From NCBI GenBank assembly GCA_015179125.1, contig WHVA01000158.1, forward strand, positions 157,186 to 221,185: DNA of 64,000 nt. The letters run 5' to 3'. A model generated the notes under the pieces. The model made no database searches. It saw only the letters and a program-made list of their open reading frames with translations, and was not told where the DNA came from. Shown here piece by piece: positions 1 through 11,248 of the stretch. Source of the DNA: Gautieria morchelliformis. Lineage: Eukaryota > Basidiomycota > Agaricomycetes > Gomphales > Gomphaceae. The translations under genes and the position numbers were made by a program. The stretch's first letter is position 1; each line of letters starts with the position of its first letter.

Positions 1-194
1 TCTGGGCCATTCAGATCCCAGGGCCATTGGGCATCCTGTTTTGTCAACTGGTTGAGGTGCATAAACTTTGAAGCTGCAAGTACAGGTCATTTATTTCAAT
101 ATATTTTTAAATACATACACAAAGGTGACTTCCTAGTCTATTCTTTCACACTTTTTCTAAACAGATGTAGGTCCTGATTGCACATGGGTACATC
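1..194. other. Unassigned flank left of a truncated copia element
   Basis: Homology to the related copia copy near the right edge of the window starts at about position 195. The bases to the left match nothing else here and show no coding signal. They are probably the sequence that replaced the end of the copia element. Confidence 0.4.
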
Positions 195-1558
195 TCAATG
201 TCTGGTCGAGTGGCTACTGCTGCCCACATCAATGATCCTATCGCTTGTCTGTATGGAATTCTTGACATCTTTTGTTTGTCTTCGTCTGTGGAAGGGCATT
301 GGTCCCTGGATAATTTAACGGCTGGGTCGAGAGGCGTGGAAAATGTTTTGGCATCATCCAGATTGAATTTTTTGATGATTTTCTGGATGTATGCGGCTTG
401 TGATATTGCAATCGATTTGTTATTCCAATCTCTTTCGATTTTGAGGTTCAAAAGCCAGTGAATCTCGCCTAGATCTTTCATGCTGAAGATCTGGGCAAGG
501 TCATGCTTTACCCCATCGAGGATTGGTTGACTCTCAGCTGTGATAGTGAGGTCGTCCACCGCCGTTGCAATAATCGCATGCCCTCTCGGTCCACGTCTGC
601 AAAATACAGCTCCATCCGAAGCTGATTTAGTGAATCCTAACTTGAGAAATTCACCACTCAGACGTTTGTACCATTCCCTTCCAGACTGTTTGAGGCCATA
701 AAGTGCTTTCTTCAGCAGGAGGACATCATCTTTGTCTCCGGTCTCATATCCATACGGCTGCCTCATGTAAATAGGTTCTGGCAGTGTAGCATTCAAATAC
801 GCACTGTCCACATCCATTTGGTGAATAGGCCAGTTGTTCCTGGCAGCAATGGCACATATAATCCGTAAGGAAGTCATCCGAGCAACAGGTGCATAGGTTT
901 CATTGTAGTCGACTCCAAAACCTTGTGTAAAGCCTTTGGCGACCATCCTCGATCTAGGTGTGATGGGTTCACCTTCTGGATTGCGTTTCCAGAGGAATAC
1001 CCATCTATTTCCGACAATATTTGCCCCAGGAGGTGGTTTAACCACTTCCCATACACCTTTGTCGAGTAGCACCTTGTACTCTTTATCCATCGATGCTTTC
1101 CACATAGGATCATTTAAAGCTTCATCTGCATTGCTAGGCTCAGTCTGATTCAAATCCGGCAGCACCTTATCTTTGTTTTGATCGGAGGTCGAAAGTGTAC
1201 TGATGGCAAGGTTATAATCACTGATGCCATCAGTGACAGAGGATAAATCTTGTTCGAATAATTTGTCTTGATGGTCCTCAATGTCCTCGTAAGCTAGTGT
1301 AGTGATATCTGCACCAGCATGTCTCTTAGCTTGAGATCTTGTTACGGGACCACTTGGGGCCGGCTGCACCTGCTGCTGACGGATTCTCTCGCTTCTCCTT
1401 GTTGGAGCAGCTTCTTTAGGTCTGACATCAACAGTCTGACTGGGTTGCAGCTCTTCAAGACGTTCCTCTGGTTCATTATCGTCAATTTCTTCGATCTTTG
1501 CCTCCTCGCTGACTAAGCGACTAGGCATGGGTGCTGGCGCCGAAATGGCCTGTATCAC
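146..1558 (-). pseudogene. copia A reverse transcriptase, 3' truncated (fossil)
   Basis: The frame starts with a charged linker and holds the copia RVT_2 domain: KSRMVAKGFTQ-like block, the QMDVDSAYLNA motif, ALYGLKQSGREW, and the catalytic AVDDL motif. The homology to the younger copy stops at about 195, before RNase H, so the last bases of this open frame are unrelated flank. The enzyme copies element RNA to DNA inside the particle. Confidence 0.85.
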
Positions 1559-2734
1559 TTTTCTGGACGTAGGTAGCTGTGACTCTTCAATAGAAATGAT
1601 TGGAGCTTTGCCCCCTTAATCTCTGAGTCAAATATAACATTCCGCTCGACAGAAACCTTCTGAGAGTCAGGCCAGTAGATGCAGTGACCATGGCTCTGTC
1701 CAGAGATTCCTATCCACCGAGCTCTTTTGGCACGGGCTGCTAGTTTGTTTCCCTCTTTGACTTTAACGTAGACTTCAATTCCCCACACGTGTATGTCTTT
1801 CAGGTTCGGTTTCTCGTGATGGATCATTTCAAAAGGGTTTTGTCTGGCAAAGCTCTTGTGTGTGTCCGATTCCTAAGATAGTTGGCATGCAAAATTGCAT
1901 GCCCCCATAGAGTCTTAGGAAGACTTGATTCCAATAGCATGGTACGAGCTCTTTCAACTAGAGTTCGGTTTAAACGTTCAGCAACACCATTTGACTCTGG
2001 GGTGTCGTGCACGGTTAACCGATGCTTCGTGCCTTGCTTGGCTAAATGCTGTTCGAATTCCGAGCTTGTGTATTCGCCCCTCTGTCAGAAACAAGTGCTT
2101 TGATATGCACATTCCTCTGTCGAAGCATCAAAGCCTCGTAGAGTTTGTATTTTGAAAATGCTTCCGATTTGTTTGCCATCAAATAGATAACCGATTCCCT
2201 TGAGTAGTCGTCGATGAAGGAGACATAATAGGATTTCTTGTCAATTGTGGAGTGTCTCGCTGGTCCCCAGACATCAGAATAAATTCTGTCACCGAATTTT
2301 GATGATCGGCTTCTGGGTTCCTGAGGAAGTGATTTACGTGCAATCTTCGCTTGAATGCACGCATCGCAAACAACCTTGTCACCTTTTGAGCTCAATTCAA
2401 TGCCTAATATCATGCCACGGTTGAGCAAGTGCTGTAGGGACTTTTGTGAAATGTGCCCCATTTTCTGATGTATCTCCATGGCTGATGCGCATATATGTGC
2501 TTCGGCACTTGTGTGTTGTAAATCAAATCGATATAAGCCATTCAGCTTCGGTGCTTGCATCAATATCCTGCCTTTACGATTGGATATTGTGCATTTCTGA
2601 TCAGCTATTTGTGTGTTATAGCCTGCATCATCGCACCGGCCGATCGAGATCAGGGTAACAGCCATTTTGGGCGCGTAGAACATATCCTTCAATGTACTGT
2701 TCACAGTCTTATCTCCAACCTTGTTAGATAGCAC
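1555..2734 (-). pseudogene. copia A protease/integrase region (fossil)
   Basis: The region reads as the copia GAG-pre-integrase zinc region (H-x-H...CxxC: MGHISQKSL, then CDACIQAK) followed by the DDE integrase core (YSDVWGPA, SFIDDYSRE) and the typical ESNGVAERLNRT block. It is collinear with the integrase part of the copia at 58711-63969. It is broken and cannot be read as one protein. Confidence 0.8.
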
Positions 2735-3846
2735 GAGTGAGCCTGAACCGAAGGCATCAAAAGTGCCTTTGTTGGCTGTGAGAATGGACTGTAATCCCTC
2801 AATAAATTCTTGTGAGGGGTCATATGTGCGGTCGTTCCAGTGTTGAGGATAACAACAGTGTCCAGAGATAAACTACTCAAATTAGAGCAGTCGAAGTTGG
2901 CGAAAGCGGCTGGACTGCCACTCTCATCCTCCTCAGAGGACACTTCTTCGGCAACATTCGCCTTGGCTTTGCCCTTCTCCTTTTTGGCTTTCGCTTTCTT
3001 CTTCTGACGTGGCCCCTGGCCTTCTTTACCACCTCCTTTAGCCCAGCAACTCTCAATAGCATGTCCAGGCTTGTGGCAATTAGTGCATGCAAGCACCTTC
3101 GGGTCTTTCCGGCCCTTCTGCCCTTTCGTAGATGAACCAATAAATGCCTGCTCTTCTTGTGAAATATTGAGGGTCTTTCTCCTGTCGTATTGAGCCTTTA
3201 GTACTCTGATAATATCATCAGGAACTAAGGGCATTCCACATTCTTCGAGCGACATGGTAAGGGCATTCATAACTGCCTCATAGGAGGGTGGAAGTGACGC
3301 AAGGATGATGTCGGTGAACTCTCCTTCAGAAATTCTGGCTCCCATCTCATTGAGACGAGCATAGAGGTCTTGGGCCTTGTCCAAGTGATCTCTCAAGTCT
3401 CCATCCTCAGGACACCTCATACTGCGAAGCTGTCTCTGTAGGTTGGTGAGGACCATCTTGGGCTTTTTGGTCATCTCATTGACCAATGCATCCCAGACTT
3501 CTTTTGCTGTATGTCTCTTCTGTAGCATCAGAGCTAGTGACTCTGACACTGAGACGATTATTTGGGTTTTGGCCTGTCCTTCTCTGGCAAGATACTTCTC
3601 CAGCTTCTCCTCAGCCTTCTCTATCTGAGTTTCCTCAGCTTCTGTGAGAATATGGCCTGGGGGCATGACTGGAGGATCAGGAGGTCGAATGGCTCTCCCT
3701 TCTATATGCCTGAGTAGATTTTTGGACTCAAAATAACTTGTGAGAGTAGCTCGCCACAGAGGCCAATTACTTCCATCTGTTGCAAGCTTCTCCACACCCA
3801 AAAGCTTCTGCGAAGTGTCTGCGGGGCCCATAACCCTTGTTAGCAA
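2701..3846 (-). CDS. copia A Gag with protease start
   Basis: This is a fossil part. Gag would form the virus-like particle in the cytoplasm. The frame holds an N-terminal copia Gag region (the ...GSNWPLWRATL... signature near residue 25), a CCHC knuckle (CTNCHKPGHAIESC) near residue 255, a Lys-rich stretch, and the start of the aspartic protease with the TGTTAHM active-site version usual in copia. It is about 85% like the Gag at 62574-63467 by eye. Confidence 0.8.
   Translation of the reverse strand: MLTRVMGPADTSQKLLGVEKLATDGSNWPLWRATLTSYFESKNLLRHIEGRAIRPPDPPVMPPGHILTEAEETQIEKAEEKLEKYLAREGQAKTQIIVSVSESLALMLQKRHTAKEVWDALVNEMTKKPKMVLTNLQRQLRSMRCPEDGDLRDHLDKAQDLYARLNEMGARISEGEFTDIILASLPPSYEAVMNALTMSLEECGMPLVPDDIIRVLKAQYDRRKTLNISQEEQAFIGSSTKGQKGRKDPKVLACTNCHKPGHAIESCWAKGGGKEGQGPRQKKKAKAKKEKGKAKANVAEEVSSEEDESGSPAAFANFDCSNLSSLSLDTVVILNTGTTAHMTPHKNLLRDYSPFSQPTKALLMPSVQAHSCYLTRLEIRL
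3825..3837 (-). promoter_or_regulatory. Copia primer-binding site
   Basis: Directly inside the LTR the minus strand reads GGGTTATGGGCCC. This is complementary to the anticodon stem-loop of initiator tRNA-Met, the half-tRNA priming site known for copia. The same block stands beside the LTRs at 33960 and 63473. Confidence 0.75.
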
Positions 3847-4325
3847 CTAGGGGCTATGTCAGGGAAGGTTCGGTAGAGTTCTTAGAAAGCTAGAATCAAA
3901 TACACTCTCTCAGTGAATTTATTGTCCCTGATGTATTAATACAATACCTAGAATCAAATACACTACATGATTTTCAGTCAACATGCTATGTAAATATGAA
4001 AGATACTACTCGCCTCTCTCAGTGAATTTATTGTCACTGAGAGAGGAGCACTATCCTGTCTCAGAAGGCATATACGTGCACCCGGCCCTTTAGCGCCCAA
4101 GGGCTCGCGCGTCAAAGTCATTTAAAACTCCGCTGGGTGCAGCCGCCTGTGAAAATAGAAATAACAGAATGGAATGGAGAGATAGGGAGTGACTAGAAAA
4201 TTTCGAAAATAAGCAGAGAAGTGGATGCATGGTACAAGAACAGTATGAGAAAATATTGAAACACCACACAATAAATTGAATATATTATGCTTGATTTTGG
4301 TGCAGGAGCATAAATGCACCCAACA
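3838..4325 (-). repeat. 5' LTR of copia A (488 bp)
   Basis: The repeat runs TG...CA (TGTTAGCAAC to ATGCACCCAACA on the + strand). It matches the solo LTR at 21361-21849 nearly base for base and shares blocks with the 498-bp LTRs of the right-hand copia. It holds a CTCTCTCAGTGA/TCACTGAGAGAG hairpin. It abuts copia B at 4326. Confidence 0.9.
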
Positions 4326-5460
4326 TCATAACCGTCTGAAGAGATCACTCACCATCAACCAGTCGCACTATATTGAACGCATGCTGACATGTTTCAACAT
4401 GTCTGGCTGCAAACCCAATTACACCCCACTTGCTACAGGGACGCAGCTGGTCGCAAACATTGAGAGAGACTCAGATTCATCCCACACCTCCCAGTACCAA
4501 CAGATTGTCGGATCGCTCATGTACGCCATGCTAGGCTCTCGCCCCGACATCTGTTTCACTGTCAACCACCTCTCTCAATTCGGTTCTAAGCCTGCCCAAG
4601 AGCATCTCTATGCTGCACAGCACCTACTCCGTTACCTATCCGCTACACGAAATGCCATGCTGACATACGGATCAAACGATTCCACCGAATTGGTCAGGTA
4701 CAGCGACTCTGACTGGGCCTCAGATACCGACAACCGCCGCTCAACCACTGGCTACATCTTCATCCTCGCTGGGGGTGCCGTTGCTTGGCCATGCAGAAGC
4801 AATGCACAACTGCACTCTCATCCACTGAAGCCAGGTACATTGCTCTTTGTGAGTGCGCAAAACACGCACAGTGGACACTTTCCCTCTTAAAATAGCTCGA
4901 CTTCACCGTTGACCTCCCACTCGAAATCTTTTGCGATTCCTCTGGAGCAAAAGAAATCGCAGCTAACAGTGTTTTTCATAAGCGGACCAAGCACATAAAT
5001 ATTCATTATCACTACATACGAGAATTGATCAACAAACGCACAATCAATATCCTACCTGTTTCATCAAAGGAAAACATCACTGACCTTCTGATGAAATCTT
5101 TGCCTCAGAACCAACACCACTACCTCGCGAAGAATTTTGGTCTCGTTGATAGCTCAAGTACGGGGGAGTGTTGAAAAACTGGTCATATTTGACCGATCAC
5201 TGACCCTTTGTCCACTTAGCGCATTGTTCTCTGTGTGCAGTCCCTTTTGTGTTTCACCCCATTGTTTTATCCCATTATTCTATTCCTCTTTCTGTGTACA
5301 AAAGGACTCTCTAGCTAGTATAAGTAGAACCCGCTTGTACGACGACCTCTCAGCTTCTCCTGACGTCGTCTTAGGTATTTCTCTCTTTCCACTAATAACA
5401 TTAGCTTTGCCTGACGTCGTCTTAGCCTCAGAGTCTTTGTCTCAGACCTCTGCACCAACA
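4326..5460 (+). mobile_element. Ty1/copia retrotransposon B, 3' end fragment (fossil)
   Basis: This is a plus-strand copia of another family. The end of RT and most of RNase H are readable (SLMYAMLGSRPDICF, YSDSDWASD), then a polypurine tract (AGTACGGGGGAG at about 5157-5168) and a 3' LTR. The 5' part is absent. The copia A LTR abuts it, so copia A probably inserted here. The element is broken, with a few breaks besides the truncation. Confidence 0.8.
5169..5460 (+). repeat. 3' LTR of copia B (about 292 bp)
   Basis: It starts TGTTGAAAAACTGG right after the polypurine tract. I end it at ...GCACCAACA (5460), which pairs TGTTG with CAACA; an end at 5400 is also possible. A block CCTGACGTCGTCTTAG occurs twice (about 5359 and 5410). 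No second LTR is in the window. Confidence 0.6.
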
Positions 5461-6872
5461 CCACAGGCACAAGGCAAAGGAGAAAAAAATAGCAAAGAGT
5501 CAGTTAGCGGCCCAGATGACATAAGGGTCGTGGTCATATCGCCTGGAGTTGGATTAAATGACTCACGAGGTGGTTAACTCGGGGACAGCCATGGTGGAGA
5601 GATACGAGCTCGTGCATATGGAGGACTCTCTGGGAATATTCCCACCGGGGATAAGTACCGTGTCGAAGGATGGAATGGGCCAGTGCGAAGTCTGCGCTCA
5701 TAGGGAGGCTTCTTTGGTTGGACAAGGGAAGATATCTTCTGTGGATATGAGCATGCATGCGAGAAGCGAGCGATACATGGGTGCTGTTGCCTCAATGAAG
5801 GAGTCTGTGATTTGATCTCCGAAAGTCTGACAGTTGATGGGATGCCGGGGCGGCTGGCAGCCCAGAGGAGATAATGGAGAACACGATTGGGGGTCATCTT
5901 GAGCGCAGTGATAGTAAAGGACAAGAATAATATTCCTCGACTCGCAAGGTCTCAGAAAAATATACAGTGGACTAGCTACTGTAACTATGGGATTCGAGAG
6001 GAGCTTGAACTGGTGGAACCACGAGTGACCATAGATGGATAAGGAATGGTTGAGAGATGGACTTCAACAGGTCATGTGACAAATGGGGAGGAGGAGGGGG
6101 TGACCAGGGGAATATGCATTCCTGCAGCTGAGGCACGAATTTGCAATCCTCGAGGGTGTCTCACGAGTGATTGTAGCATGCACTGTATGAACTGATCCCG
6201 AACCACTCACGTTGAGATGCCGGGGGACTGGGGAATGGGATATTGTCTGTCTTCTTGCTGCGCGGGGAGGCAGGTGGCAGGCAGCGAGCATACTACAGCG
6301 TAGCGTAGGCTGACGCTGCCTGATCTGGTGCACGACCCTTTGGATCGCCAGAGTGGCCGGCATGCGTACTGATTAGGTAAAAGCCACGATGCAAGTCAGC
6401 GGATGCGTCCCAGTCCAGACTGATCAAGCGCCCCTGCTGACTCATCCAAGAAAGGCGTGGATATTGATGTTCGATTATAAATCAGAGCTCGCAAATATTA
6501 TTAAATATTGCCACCGCGCTTTTCAATTATTTCCTGAACCTAATCATAACATATCCAGGGTCACCCTCCTTTCCCCAAGCACATCCATCTTTCTCCCCAC
6601 CAAATTTCTTTATCGCCCACAACGTGTAAGCCTCTTCCTTTATCGTGCACGTCGAGCAAGGCACCTGCCGGCCTGCTGCCCTTTCATGTGCCGGTTTGGG
6701 CCGGTACTCAATTGTGTCTACATGTAGATCAATGATCTGAAAAAGCCAATCTAAGCAACTCCCCTCTCATATATTTATTTATTTTATTTTATTTTATTTT
6801 ATTTCGAAGGTCTCTTCTTACCCGGCTTCAAAACACGCTCCCAAGGTTTATCCTCTCCCTCCTCCTCCCTTC
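5461..6872. other. Intergenic region upstream of the Zn2Cys6 gene
   Basis: Short open frames exist (for example 5558-5815, ATG start, 85 codons) but none shows a known domain or paralogue here. The last 100 bases hold an ATTTT repeat (about 6776-6805) and lie just before the ATG at 6873, so the 5' UTR and promoter of that gene are probably in 6450-6872. Confidence 0.4.
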
Positions 6873-9235
6873 ATGTATCCCCACCAAGATCACCACCCCA
6901 TGTCGCCCCCAAACGACGACGACGATACCCCCTATAACCCTTATCCCATTGTCTCTTCTCTCCACTCTGATCTTGCCCCTCCGCCTGCCGTGGACCCACA
7001 CTATTACCCGTCGCAATACCAGGACTCATATCCGAACGCTTACCCACAGCCGTGTCTCCAGGACTACTCCCAGTATCCGCCCCAGCTCCATATCCAGACC
7101 GACGACCTCCACCCTCAACACCGCGACTCCCCGTCACCATACGCGTATGCGTCCACATCTGCGTCGACCTTGACTCCGTCGTACCCACCGCCTATGCCAC
7201 CCTCACCCACGCCCCACACGGCACCCTTTGGTCACACAGAGTACATGTACGGCTCCCACCCTGCCCATCAGCCGCCCCACCGCTCCCACCCCGAAGCGCC
7301 GGCGACCTCCCTATGGCACCCTTCGCCCCCTGCCGACAGCCCGCTATTGGCTTATCCACGCTCCATTTCCGAGCCAGTAGCTACTAGGCAAGTCCGATCA
7401 CCTCTCACATTCTGCCTGTCGCTGACTGTCAAACTGTCTCGCCTCCAGCCAGCACTGCTCTCCCACGTACGACGACATTCACCCTTGCCCGCCTTACACA
7501 CCACCTGCCCTGTCCTATTACCAAGATCCCTCGGCCCAGTCCCAGCCCGAGGGCGAGCAGTTTGCTGTTTTGGAGGTGTATCGCCCAGATCTACAACATC
7601 CCCATCCTTCGCAATATACAACCGGCCCCCTTTCGCAACCCGTCTACGAGCATGATCAGCACGAAGACACAATAGGCCTCTATCACCCCTCAGCGTCGTT
7701 TGCGCACGCGTCCCCGAGTCCAGTGGAGAACTCAGAAGGAAGGCCCCACGCCAGTGCCTTTGATCCCTCGCCACTGCCACCCAGCGAAGGCATCTTTGAT
7801 TCACCATTGCGTGAACCTCTTCGGGATTCTTTCGAAGAAAATACTGAACATGCGTATCCTGCTCTACCGGGCCCAGACATGGAGCAGGGACTGATCCACC
7901 ATATGCAAGTGGAAGGCGCATTCCAGGAGCATCCGCCGCCTTCCACGGTGTATTCGGAGGCGGGACCGTCTTGGGCATCTTCCTCCCTCGATGACTACGA
8001 TCAACCCCCGTACGCGCACGCTGGCACTGATTACCACGACCAGCACCTGTCCAAGCAATCCGGACTGGGGCTTAATCCCGCCCCGCAGCTTTCCCTGGCG
8101 GGGCCGCAGCCTGCGCATGCCATGCTGCCATTCCAGGGCCCATTGAGGCAGTCGCCCATGGAGGAGGAGAACCTATGATGCGTACACATGCCTGGGGGAA
8201 CACCATGGGCACCAATATGGCCCCCGCAACTCTTGGAGCCGGAACCGATCCCGCGCCTCACAAATCCCCGCAGATCTCGACCGCCCGCCGCGTCTGGCTC
8301 TGGCTCTGGCTCTAGCTCTGGCTCGGGGGAGGGACCTAGCATCTCCCCGTCGCACTTGACCTCGACGCGGAGCGACCGCCGAATGTCGCCTTCGTCCCAC
8401 CCCCACAGCACGCAGATGGAGGAGCCGCTCCCCCAGGCGCCCATCGTGCCCTCGCTATCGCACCTCGCCCCGCGCAGGGACAGGACGGACCGCCGCAGCT
8501 GTCACCACACCCAGCTGTCCTTCCGCCCCTTCCACCCGTACCCTTGCACCAGCGCGCCGGCGCCACGGCGGCTCCTCCTCCTTCGTGGGCGGGAGCGGAG
8601 GCGGCATATGCATACCCCCCGCGCCTGTGTTCGGGCTGTTCGTGTCGTACCCGCTGTCGCGTGGCCCCCGGGAGCAGCCCCTCCCGGGCTCGACGTGTGC
8701 GCCCGAGTCTTCGAGCTCGGTCATGCGGCTCGTGCTCACGCCGCCGTTCAAGCGGCCCCGGCCACCGCCCGTCCAGCCAGCCCGGCGCCCGCGCATGGCG
8801 TGCTTTTTCTGCCGGAAACGCAAGGTTGCCTGTAGGCTGGGCCCGCAGCCCCCGCCCAGTGCACAGCCTGGCAACATGGACGACAATGACAAGGATTCAT
8901 GCAAGTGAGAAACATTTCATTCATATTATATTATCATCAAAATAGGCTCTGACAAAAACTACGTATTTTATAGTCAGTGTGCGCGGCGCGGGCTCAAATG
9001 CAAGCGGCTGACGGAGTCACGCCGCGGTGTCCGGCCGGGCAACAAGGCGCGGGGGAATGAGGCAGAGCACAGCGAGGATGCGGTGGAGGAGGCTGAGGAG
9101 GGTCCGGGTCTGGGCGAGTCTCGCGTCAGGCTGGTGCTTAGTCTGCGGCCGCCGGTTGACCAGGATGAGACTGCCCCGTCAGATGAGGACGGTGTCACCG
9201 GCCTTGATGCCGATGACCGTGAAGAGGAGGAATAG
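6873..9235 (+). CDS. Zn2Cys6 transcription factor, C-terminal cluster (spliced)
   Basis: This is a probable nuclear DNA-binding regulator. The first exon (ATG 6873, MYPHQDHHPM) and the next are rich in Pro, Tyr, His and Ser, typical of a disordered activation region. The fungal binuclear zinc cluster is near the end: CFFCRKRKVAC at about 8796-8832 and, after a 67-base GT-AG intron (8907-8973), SCNQCARRGLKCKR, followed by ESRRGVRPG and an acidic tail ending at TAG 9233-9235. The six cysteines keep C-x2-C-x6-C...C-x2-C-x6-C spacing, with a long loop (about 32 residues) in the middle. A second intron lies at about 7390-7453. The exon path through the GC-rich stretch 8170-8580 is unclear because several frames stay open. 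The zinc cluster is certain; the full model is not. Confidence 0.65.
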
Positions 9236-11248
9236 CTCTTTCGCTGAGAAGGGGTGGCATCGCGGTAGCATCGCATGCTTGTTAGTTCCCTTGCCGCAAT
9301 AATGGTAAGGGAACTAGCGAGTAATGCTATGATAGAAGTATGCTGCCGCGGGGAGTCTATATATCTCCCCACCGCCGCACCTGGTTTCCATGACGGTGTA
9401 TATGCTCCTATTTTCCTGTTACTGTTTCTGCGACTTTGGCATGTGTTTCGTTGTGTTTGAATTCCACTTTCCATCCTGCTATCATCGTTATCATCACTAT
9501 CTTCTAGGTTTTCACCGGGATTTCTTTTTTTTGCTTTTCACGGGTCTTTGCTGTGCCACATTGATGTCTCTATCATATGCTACCCTCGATGTTCCATTAA
9601 TTTTCTTCACCACGTGTATCATGAAGCATTCACATTCAGTTTTGGTCCAGCACCTTGGGTCTCTGCGTTGTACTTAGAGTTCTGTACCATTGCGCCTCAA
9701 AAGTAAATAGTCGACTTCCACTTATAAATTGACTTAGGTGGGTTATCCGCGCTAAGTCGTAACTCCTCTCAAGAACCGACTCAACTGCATTGATCTTGGT
9801 TGTCGACTGTTTGACGCGCTTGGCGTTGGTCTCTATTGGCCTGTGCTGTATGCCAAGATCACATATGCTAGAGGGCGCCATCACGCATGCTCACTAGTCG
9901 GGGATGGTCTCAGAACTATGTTGGTGACCAGTAAAAGAAACCGGTTCACGAGCCGTGTACACCTGAGAAACCCGACTCGCCTGGATGAGATCCTACCAGT
10001 ATGGCGCTGATCTTCTAAGCAATTTATGTTAATGAAACATGACGAGGCGGTGCCGGTGCCTCATTTCAGCCAGAACATCACCCAGATTCGATCGTGAAAC
10101 TCACCAAATAGCGACAGGTGCATATGCCAGATAGTCTGAAAAGAGCAGCTGACAGCAAGCCAATACAAGGACACCGGTCCAAAAGGCGAACGGCTGCGAA
10201 GACAGCAACTGTTACGGTCAGTGGTGGCTTGACGTGTGCACCTGAATTTCTGAAGATGGAAGGTGTTGCCTGTGGAGTCAGTCAGCCGTCAGTGACCTCC
10301 CACACAGAATCGAAGAAACTCATAGCGCCGGTGCATGCGTGCCCTACACCTAATGCGAGAGTGAACAAGATGATAAAGTTCAAATGTGAGTCTACATTCA
10401 CACGCGTGATAACTTGAGCTAGCGACAGCAGCAAGTCTAACGCTTAGAGCTTAGCTGCCAAGGTCCCTGACCGACTGCCGAATGCAATGGGTGGAGCACT
10501 GACCAGGGGAAGCCAAAAAAAAAAAAGATCTGATGGCTGATGCAGAGGACCCATGAAACCCAGCCACAGACCACAGGAAAGTCACAGTATCTTTATGGTG
10601 AACCACCACACAGTCGGTGTCCAATCAATTGGCTTTAGCATGTTCAGCGGCCGTAATGCCGTATGATCAAGTGGTGGCATAAGTTGTCAGATCCAGGAGG
10701 CAAGCAGACGTAGATGGTTCATATCGATCGACACCTATATCTCCATCGACTGCCACTTCGGTCATCAGACGGTCAGAGAGCACGTGCCTGGGTGAGTGAT
10801 GTCGTCGCTTTATGACTATAAATTAGTCACCCCTTAGTTACAAGTAGCTTTTCGACCCATCTGTCCAATATCTTGAACACTAGTAGTTACTATCAACATA
10901 GTATAAATAGCTAGTACAAATGTATGAACGAAACAATCCAGAATCGATTATTCTACCCCTGAAACTGCTGTAGTCTTGTTTGATAGCTACAGAGTCCAAA
11001 CCTTGATAGTTTATTCCAAATCTTCGTTGAGGGTTCACTATCACTGGTTACTCTATACTACCTTAAAAGCGAACGCTTTTGATTTGGTTATCCCTTGGAT
11101 CGACACCATCCTTCTGTCGACACGCTCACGTGACTCTCATCCATCAGTGCCGGACGCGCCTCGAAAGGCTTAGTCAGCACACAGAAGAGAGGTGAACACA
11201 GTGGTTCCAACCACTGAGCAATAGATTTTATTTGTTAAAAGGCACCAA
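9236..11248. other. Intergenic, no supported gene
   Basis: An imperfect hairpin around GTTAGTTCCCTT/AAGGGAACTA lies at about 9280-9320. A 99-codon ATG frame at 10118-10417 is Lys/Arg rich and has a possible 5' splice site (GTGAGT) at its end, but has no recognisable domain. The stretch 10780-11170 has LTR-like composition (TATAAAT boxes at about 10820 and 10900) but I could not find paired ends or a TSD. Confidence 0.35.

Larger units (their letters stand above)
195..4325 (-). mobile_element. Ty1/copia retrotransposon A, truncated fossil
   Basis: The element reads on the minus strand: 5' LTR (3838-4325), primer-binding site, gag, protease, integrase and reverse transcriptase. Domain order PR-IN-RT is that of Ty1/copia (Pseudoviridae). 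Compared with the related copy at 58711-63969 it lacks the end of RT, RNase H and the 3' LTR. It is broken, with several breaks in its internal region plus the end truncation. A solo LTR of the same family lies at 21361-21849. No TSD can be given because one end is gone. It is older than the other copia copies in the window, judging by its state. Confidence 0.9.

Noticed and set aside
5137-5577. 146-codon frame across the copia B LTR
   Set aside because: It spans the polypurine tract, the LTR and unrelated flank, so it cannot be one gene.
6949-8945. Several long alternative frames on both strands over the Zn2Cys6 gene
   Set aside because: The GC-rich Pro/Ser coding sequence leaves other frames open; only the frame with the cysteine pattern and His/Tyr/Pro exons has support.
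10780-11170. Possible solo LTR with TATAAAT boxes
   Set aside because: I found neither paired TG/CA ends with a target duplication nor a second copy.
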